A stretch of DNA of 64,000 nt from an uncultured Acidimicrobiales bacterium. GTDB lineage: Bacteria; Actinomycetota; Acidimicrobiia; Acidimicrobiales; SHLQ01. Under the pieces are notes generated by a model, which saw only the letters and a program-made list of their open reading frames with translations, did no database searches and was not told where the DNA came from. Made by a program: the position numbers and the translations under genes. Position 1 is the stretch's first letter. The number at the start of each line of letters is the position of its first letter. The stretch covers positions 1-64,000 of the forward strand of contig CALHTF010000068.1 in assembly GCA_938038815.1 (NCBI GenBank), written 5' to 3'. Positions 59,711 to 64,000 of this stretch are shown piece after piece.

Positions 59711-61219
59711 TTAGCGATCTGATACCCGGCGACCCGGGATCGGAATCTTCAACGAGACCCGGTTGCCTTTGCGCCCTTGTGGGCCACCGGCCGACGCCAT
59801 CTGAATCTCACCGCCCAGCTCGTCGCGCACAAAGGTCTGCACGATCGTTAGGCCGAGTCCGCTCTGTTCGAGATCAAACCCATCAGGCAGACCCACGCCG
59901 TTGTCTTCGACGGTCATCGACATCACTTCGTCGTCGCGGCTGAGCGTCACCACCACTTGGTTCTCCAGTGTGGCCTCTCCCCCGACCTGAAATGCGTGGT
60001 CGGCCGTGTTCTGCAACAGCTCGGTCGTTACCACCGACAGCGGCATGGCGACCTCGCTCGGCACGATGCCCGCGTCGCCTTCCACGCTGATGCGAATCGA
60101 CTGTCCCGGTAGCACCAGGCTTTCTTCCACCATGCGGACGAGCGGCTTGATCAGGTCGACCAGCAGCACGTCGTCGCCGGTGTCGTGATCCTCGCCGGTG
60201 TCTTGGGACAGCGTCTCGTGCACCAGTGCGATCGACGCAATACGGCGTACCGACTCGCCGAGCGCCGCTTTGGCTTCGGGACTATCGACACGGCGGCTCT
60301 GGATTCGCAACAACGACGAGATGGTCTGCAGGTTGTTCTTCACCCGGTGGTGGATCTCGCGGATCGTCGCTTCCTTTGAAAGCAGCAACCGGTCGCGTCG
60401 GCGCAGGTCAGAGATATCGCGCAACACCAGGAGACCACCGGTGGTCTCGCCGTCGTCGATCACCGGCAAGAAGTGCACGACCACCGTGGTTTCGCGACCG
60501 TGGTCGAGTTCGCTGATAACCGGGCGTTGTTCCTGATACGCCTTGGTGATCTCGTCGGCCGCAATTCCCAGCGACGGGAAGCTCAGCCCAAACAGGTTCC
60601 GGTGCACGCCGAGGCGGTGGAACGCCGAGACAGCGTTCGGCGACGCGAAGTCAACCCGCAGCGATGCGTCGAGCACCACGGTGCCGTCGCCAATTCGCGG
60701 CGCCCGGAACCGCCCTTCCTCTTGGTACAGGTACGGGAACTCGCCCCGGCGGATCATGTCGGCAAACCGGTGATAGGTGTGGTTGTAGGTTCGCTCGAGT
60801 TCGCTGTTGGGTCGGTCGGTCTTTACCTGGCTTTCGCTGGTCATCACCCCGATGATTCCGCCCGGCCCCCGAATCGGGATGCTCTCGATCTTTACCAACT
60901 CGTCGAAGGTGAGTTTGAGGCTTAGTTCGCCATTCTCGACCGTGCCGTGGTGGTACGACTTGCGGACCAACGGCCGTTCCGACGGGCGAAACACTTGGCC
61001 GACCGGATCGGCCCGGTACATGGTCTGCCAGGTCGAGGGCCGCACGTGACCGAGCACCGTGAACGAGCCGTCGTCGTCGGAGGTCGGCACGAAAAGCAAC
61101 AGGTCCGAAAAGCTGAGGTCGGCCAGCAGGCCCCACGACCGAACCAGCCGCCGAAGGTGGCGAATATCGGGTTCATCAAGCAGCGTGCGCTCGCGAGCCA
61201 TCTCGGTAAAGGAAGCCAT
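59711..61219 (-). CDS. Sensor histidine kinase, PdtaS-like (HisKA_2)
   Basis: IREIHHRVKNNLQTISSLLRIQSRR; HATPase VEDNGVGLPDGFD; next to whiB. Confidence 0.9.
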   Translation of the reverse strand: MASFTEMARERTLLDEPDIRHLRRLVRSWGLLADLSFSDLLLFVPTSDDDGSFTVLGHVRPSTWQTMYRADPVGQVFRPSERPLVRKSYHHGTVENGELSLKLTFDELVKIESIPIRGPGGIIGVMTSESQVKTDRPNSELERTYNHTYHRFADMIRRGEFPYLYQEEGRFRAPRIGDGTVVLDASLRVDFASPNAVSAFHRLGVHRNLFGLSFPSLGIAADEITKAYQEQRPVISELDHGRETTVVVHFLPVIDDGETTGGLLVLRDISDLRRRDRLLLSKEATIREIHHRVKNNLQTISSLLRIQSRRVDSPEAKAALGESVRRIASIALVHETLSQDTGEDHDTGDDVLLVDLIKPLVRMVEESLVLPGQSIRISVEGDAGIVPSEVAMPLSVVTTELLQNTADHAFQVGGEATLENQVVVTLSRDDEVMSMTVEDNGVGLPDGFDLEQSGLGLTIVQTFVRDELGGEIQMASAGGPQGRKGNRVSLKIPIPGRRVSDR

Positions 61220-61244
61220 GGGCGAACAGTAGTGGGAGAAGCTG

Positions 61245-62420
61245 TTACAGGGTGAAGAGCTGCTCGCCGAGTTCGAGCACGCCCGACAGGTTCACGATCT
61301 CGTCTTCCAGATACGGAATCCCCACAACCGGGGCGTCGTCGGCGGGCAATCCCTCGAGCACGGCGGCTCCCTGGGCAGCGAGCAACCGGAAATCGTCGTA
61401 GCGGTCGGCGATTTCGCGCAGCACCCCTTCGGCGATGTCGGCGTCGATCCCTCGCCCACTGACCGTTTCGGCCAACTCGGCCGCTCCCCCACGAAGTTTC
61501 TTGGCCGAGGTCGCGGCCCCTCGGGTCACAAACGCATCGGGCAGCATCCGGTTGGCGACGACCGCGCCGATGCTGAGATCGCGCTTGGCGAGTTCGGCCA
61601 GCAAGAACTTTGCCTCACCCGCCGGGCCGGGCTCGGGGGTGGTCACCACGACGAAGCTGGTTCGTTGGTCGGCCAGGGTGCGCTGCACCGATTGGGCCCG
61701 TTCGACAAAGCCGTCGTACAGGGTCTGGAACAACAAGAAGAACTCGCCGATATCGGTGAGAAACTTCGCCCCCAACAACCGGTCGGCCACCATCGTGAAC
61801 GGCTTGGCGGCCCGATTGACGATCTTTGAGCGAGCGGGGGCGATCAACCAGCGAAGCAAGCGGCTCGAGAAGAAGTCGGCCATCCGCTCGGGTGCGTCAA
61901 GAAAGTCGAGGGCGTTGCGGGTGGGAGGCGTATCGACGATCACCAGGTCATAACGGCCCGACGTATGAATCTCGTGCAGGCGTTCCATAGCGATGTAGTC
62001 GTGGCTCTGCACAAACCGGCCGGTGATGTTGCGATACAGCTTGTTGGCCAGGATCGCGTCGCGGGTCTTGCTGTCGGGAGCATGGTTGACGATCAGATCG
62101 TCCCAGCTGGCCTTGGTGTCGAGCATGGCGATCCACAGCTCACCGACCGCCTCGAAGCCGGCCTCGACAAACAGCGATTCGTCGACTTGGCGTTCGACGT
62201 TGCCGAACGCTTCAAGGCCGAGCGCGGTCGCCAGTCGCCGAGCGGGATCGACCGTGAGTACCAGCACCTTGCCGCCGAGTCGGGTCGCCGTCGAGGCACC
62301 CAACGCGGCGGCGACCGAGGTTTTGCCAACCCCGCCCGAACCGGTCACCACGATCACCTCTTTGGAGGCGAGCAAGCGCTCGATGCTCTGCGAACTCTCG
62401 GCGTTTCGTGGTTTCGCCAT
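61245..62420 (-). CDS. ArsA/GET3-like ATPase with SGGVGKT P-loop
   Basis: VIVVTGSGGVGKTSVAAALG, VLVLTVDPARRLATALGLEAFG, LVIVDTPPTRNALDFL. Confidence 0.92.
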   Translation of the reverse strand: MAKPRNAESSQSIERLLASKEVIVVTGSGGVGKTSVAAALGASTATRLGGKVLVLTVDPARRLATALGLEAFGNVERQVDESLFVEAGFEAVGELWIAMLDTKASWDDLIVNHAPDSKTRDAILANKLYRNITGRFVQSHDYIAMERLHEIHTSGRYDLVIVDTPPTRNALDFLDAPERMADFFSSRLLRWLIAPARSKIVNRAAKPFTMVADRLLGAKFLTDIGEFFLLFQTLYDGFVERAQSVQRTLADQRTSFVVVTTPEPGPAGEAKFLLAELAKRDLSIGAVVANRMLPDAFVTRGAATSAKKLRGGAAELAETVSGRGIDADIAEGVLREIADRYDDFRLLAAQGAAVLEGLPADDAPVVGIPYLEDEIVNLSGVLELGEQLFTL

Positions 62421-62422
62421 GT

Positions 62423-63412
62423 CTACAGCTCTTCGCTTAGGGCGGTAGCCAACAGCTTGGTGACCCGCAGACCTTCGGTGCGGACAAAGAGTTGGGGCAC
62501 CACGACAACGGTGTCGTCGGCGCCGGCGAACTCGGCGAAGAGACGCTCGATGTGCTGGGTGCGAGACCGGCGTAGATTCGACGCAAACGTGGCCCCGGCC
62601 AAGACGGCCTCGACCGTCTCACCCGCATGGTCGACCAGTGCGGCGCGTTGCTTGCCGGTGATGATTCGGTCGAACACCTCTTCCTCGGCGGTAGAAAACA
62701 ATTCCGGCAGCACCCGGTTGATGATGACCGCAGCTCGACTGATGGAGGTTTCGTTCTCGAGCCGGTCGCGCAGTTCGATGGTTTCGGTCGCCGGCATCTC
62801 CTCGGGAATCGCCACCATCACCACGCCGGTGATGTCGCCGTCGTGGAGGATCTTGTTCATCCAACTCGTCTGGTCGAGCAATGGCCCAACCCGAATGAGC
62901 TCCCGCAGTGCATCGGGTGCGCCGAGGTGGCTGATGATGTGGCCCGATGCGGTTGAGTCGACGATCACCAAGTCGTAATGCTGCTCGCGCACCTCGTAGC
63001 AGTACTTGCCAATCGTGAGGATCTCCCGCACGCCCGGGGCCGCCGAGGCCAAGAAGTCAAACGCCGAGGCAACCGGACCAACCCCACCAACCATCGGGAT
63101 CTTGAGATTGAGCTTGATGTACTCGCGCATCGAGGCTTCGGTGTCCATCGACATCGCCCAGATGTTGTTGGCGACCTTGGTCGGCTCGAACGACAACGGG
63201 CCCGACTCGAACGCATTCGCAAGGTCGCCCCGGCCGTCGAGATCGCCGAGCAGAACCCGTTTCCCCTGTTGGGCCGCCAGGCGGGCAAGCGCTGCGGACA
63301 GAGAGGTCTTACCAACTCCGCCCTTCCCGGTTACAAAAAGCAGCCGGTGGTCTAGCAGCGCTTGCAGGTCAGCCTCCGAAACCGATCGGGCCGGTGTCGT
63401 CGGCGGAACCAA
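62423..63412 (-). CDS. ArsA/GET3-like ATPase with KGGVGKT P-loop
   Basis: LLFVTGKGGVGKTSLSAALA, DLVIVDSTASGHIISHL; TTG start overlapping the DUF3107 gene. Confidence 0.92.
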   Translation of the reverse strand: MVPPTTPARSVSEADLQALLDHRLLFVTGKGGVGKTSLSAALARLAAQQGKRVLLGDLDGRGDLANAFESGPLSFEPTKVANNIWAMSMDTEASMREYIKLNLKIPMVGGVGPVASAFDFLASAAPGVREILTIGKYCYEVREQHYDLVIVDSTASGHIISHLGAPDALRELIRVGPLLDQTSWMNKILHDGDITGVVMVAIPEEMPATETIELRDRLENETSISRAAVIINRVLPELFSTAEEEVFDRIITGKQRAALVDHAGETVEAVLAGATFASNLRRSRTQHIERLFAEFAGADDTVVVVPQLFVRTEGLRVTKLLATALSEEL

Positions 63413-63602
63413 TTTCTACATAGGCGATCTTCTCGCCCGGGATGCCGACCTGGCGTCCTTTGACATCGGTAAGCCAGAGCACGGCATGGTCGGCGCCCAG
63501 AACCGTTTCGACATCGGCACGTAGCGCTGCGGTGTCGGTTGAGTCGTCGAGTTCGACCGCTACCTCACGAGGGGTATAGGTAACGCCAATCTTGATATCC
63601 AC
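63369..63602 (-). CDS. DUF3107 family protein
   Basis: MDIKIGVTYTPREVAVELDDS...IPGEKIAYVEIGSADDTGPIGFGG. Confidence 0.88.
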   Translation of the reverse strand: MDIKIGVTYTPREVAVELDDSTDTAALRADVETVLGADHAVLWLTDVKGRQVGIPGEKIAYVEIGSADDTGPIGFGG

Positions 63603-63674
63603 GGAACTCTCCTAAATGTTCAAACTTCTTGCTTGAATCGTTGAGGCTACCGCCGCAGATGGGCGGTGGGGCGG

Positions 63675-64000
63675 CTAGTCGATGATCTTCAGTGCCGGGT
63701 TGAATCGTTTGGTTGGCTTGAGATCTTCGTCGATTGCTCGAGCCATTTCGGCGAACACCAGGCTCGCCTCGGCGGTTGGATCTTCGGCCATGATCGGGCG
63801 GCCCGAGTCTGAACCTTGGCGAAGCTCGGGCACCAAGGGCACCTTGCCCAAGAGCGAGACCTCGAGTCGGTCGGCGAGGTCTTGCCCGCCACCCGAACCA
63901 AAGATGTCGTACTTCTTGCCGTCGTCGCCGGTAAACCACGACATGTTCTCGATAACACCCTTGACCTCAAGGTTGACCTGCTTGGCCATAAAGGCCGCCC
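63675..64000 (-). CDS. Mrp/ApbC-type P-loop ATPase, C-terminal part, cut by the window edge
   Basis: GVIENMSWFTGDDGKKYDIFGSGGGQDLADRLEVSLLGKVPLVPELRQGSDSGRPI. Confidence 0.9.
   Translation of the reverse strand, partial: AAFMAKQVNLEVKGVIENMSWFTGDDGKKYDIFGSGGGQDLADRLEVSLLGKVPLVPELRQGSDSGRPIMAEDPTAEASLVFAEMARAIDEDLKPTKRFNPALKIID

Overview
This is a 64 kb, high-GC, densely coded chromosomal window. It looks actinobacterial, and an Acidimicrobiia-like origin is my inference. The basis is a WhiB regulator next to a PdtaS-type kinase, DUF3107 with tandem ArsA-like ATPases, a PASTA kinase, and a MoxR/DUF58/DUF4350/DUF4129 cluster. Most of the content is housekeeping: ilvBNC, ilvD, metY, gatCAB, ligA, mnmA with a cysteine desulfurase, etfAB, a thiolase and an ALDH. 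The main accessory feature is a translationally coupled pair: a histidine-kinase-like membrane protein with no recognisable catalytic motifs (18876-20168) and a 3183-aa modular surface protein (20165-29716). The surface protein has three ~600-aa repeat modules, a Thr-rich stalk, a C-terminal TM helix and an SH3-like tail. Other points of interest are an ilvB attenuator with an apparently leaderless leader peptide (MSGKQQFDVLVVVVT), a multi-hairpin untranslated leader upstream of metY, and an intergenic palindromic repeat family found at gene 3' ends, one copy of which is abutted by an apparent IS481-like end. A 9-bp tandem repeat also places three in-frame stop codons on both strands of a convergent gene junction. 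All calls come from reading the sequence and ORF translations. No database search was run.
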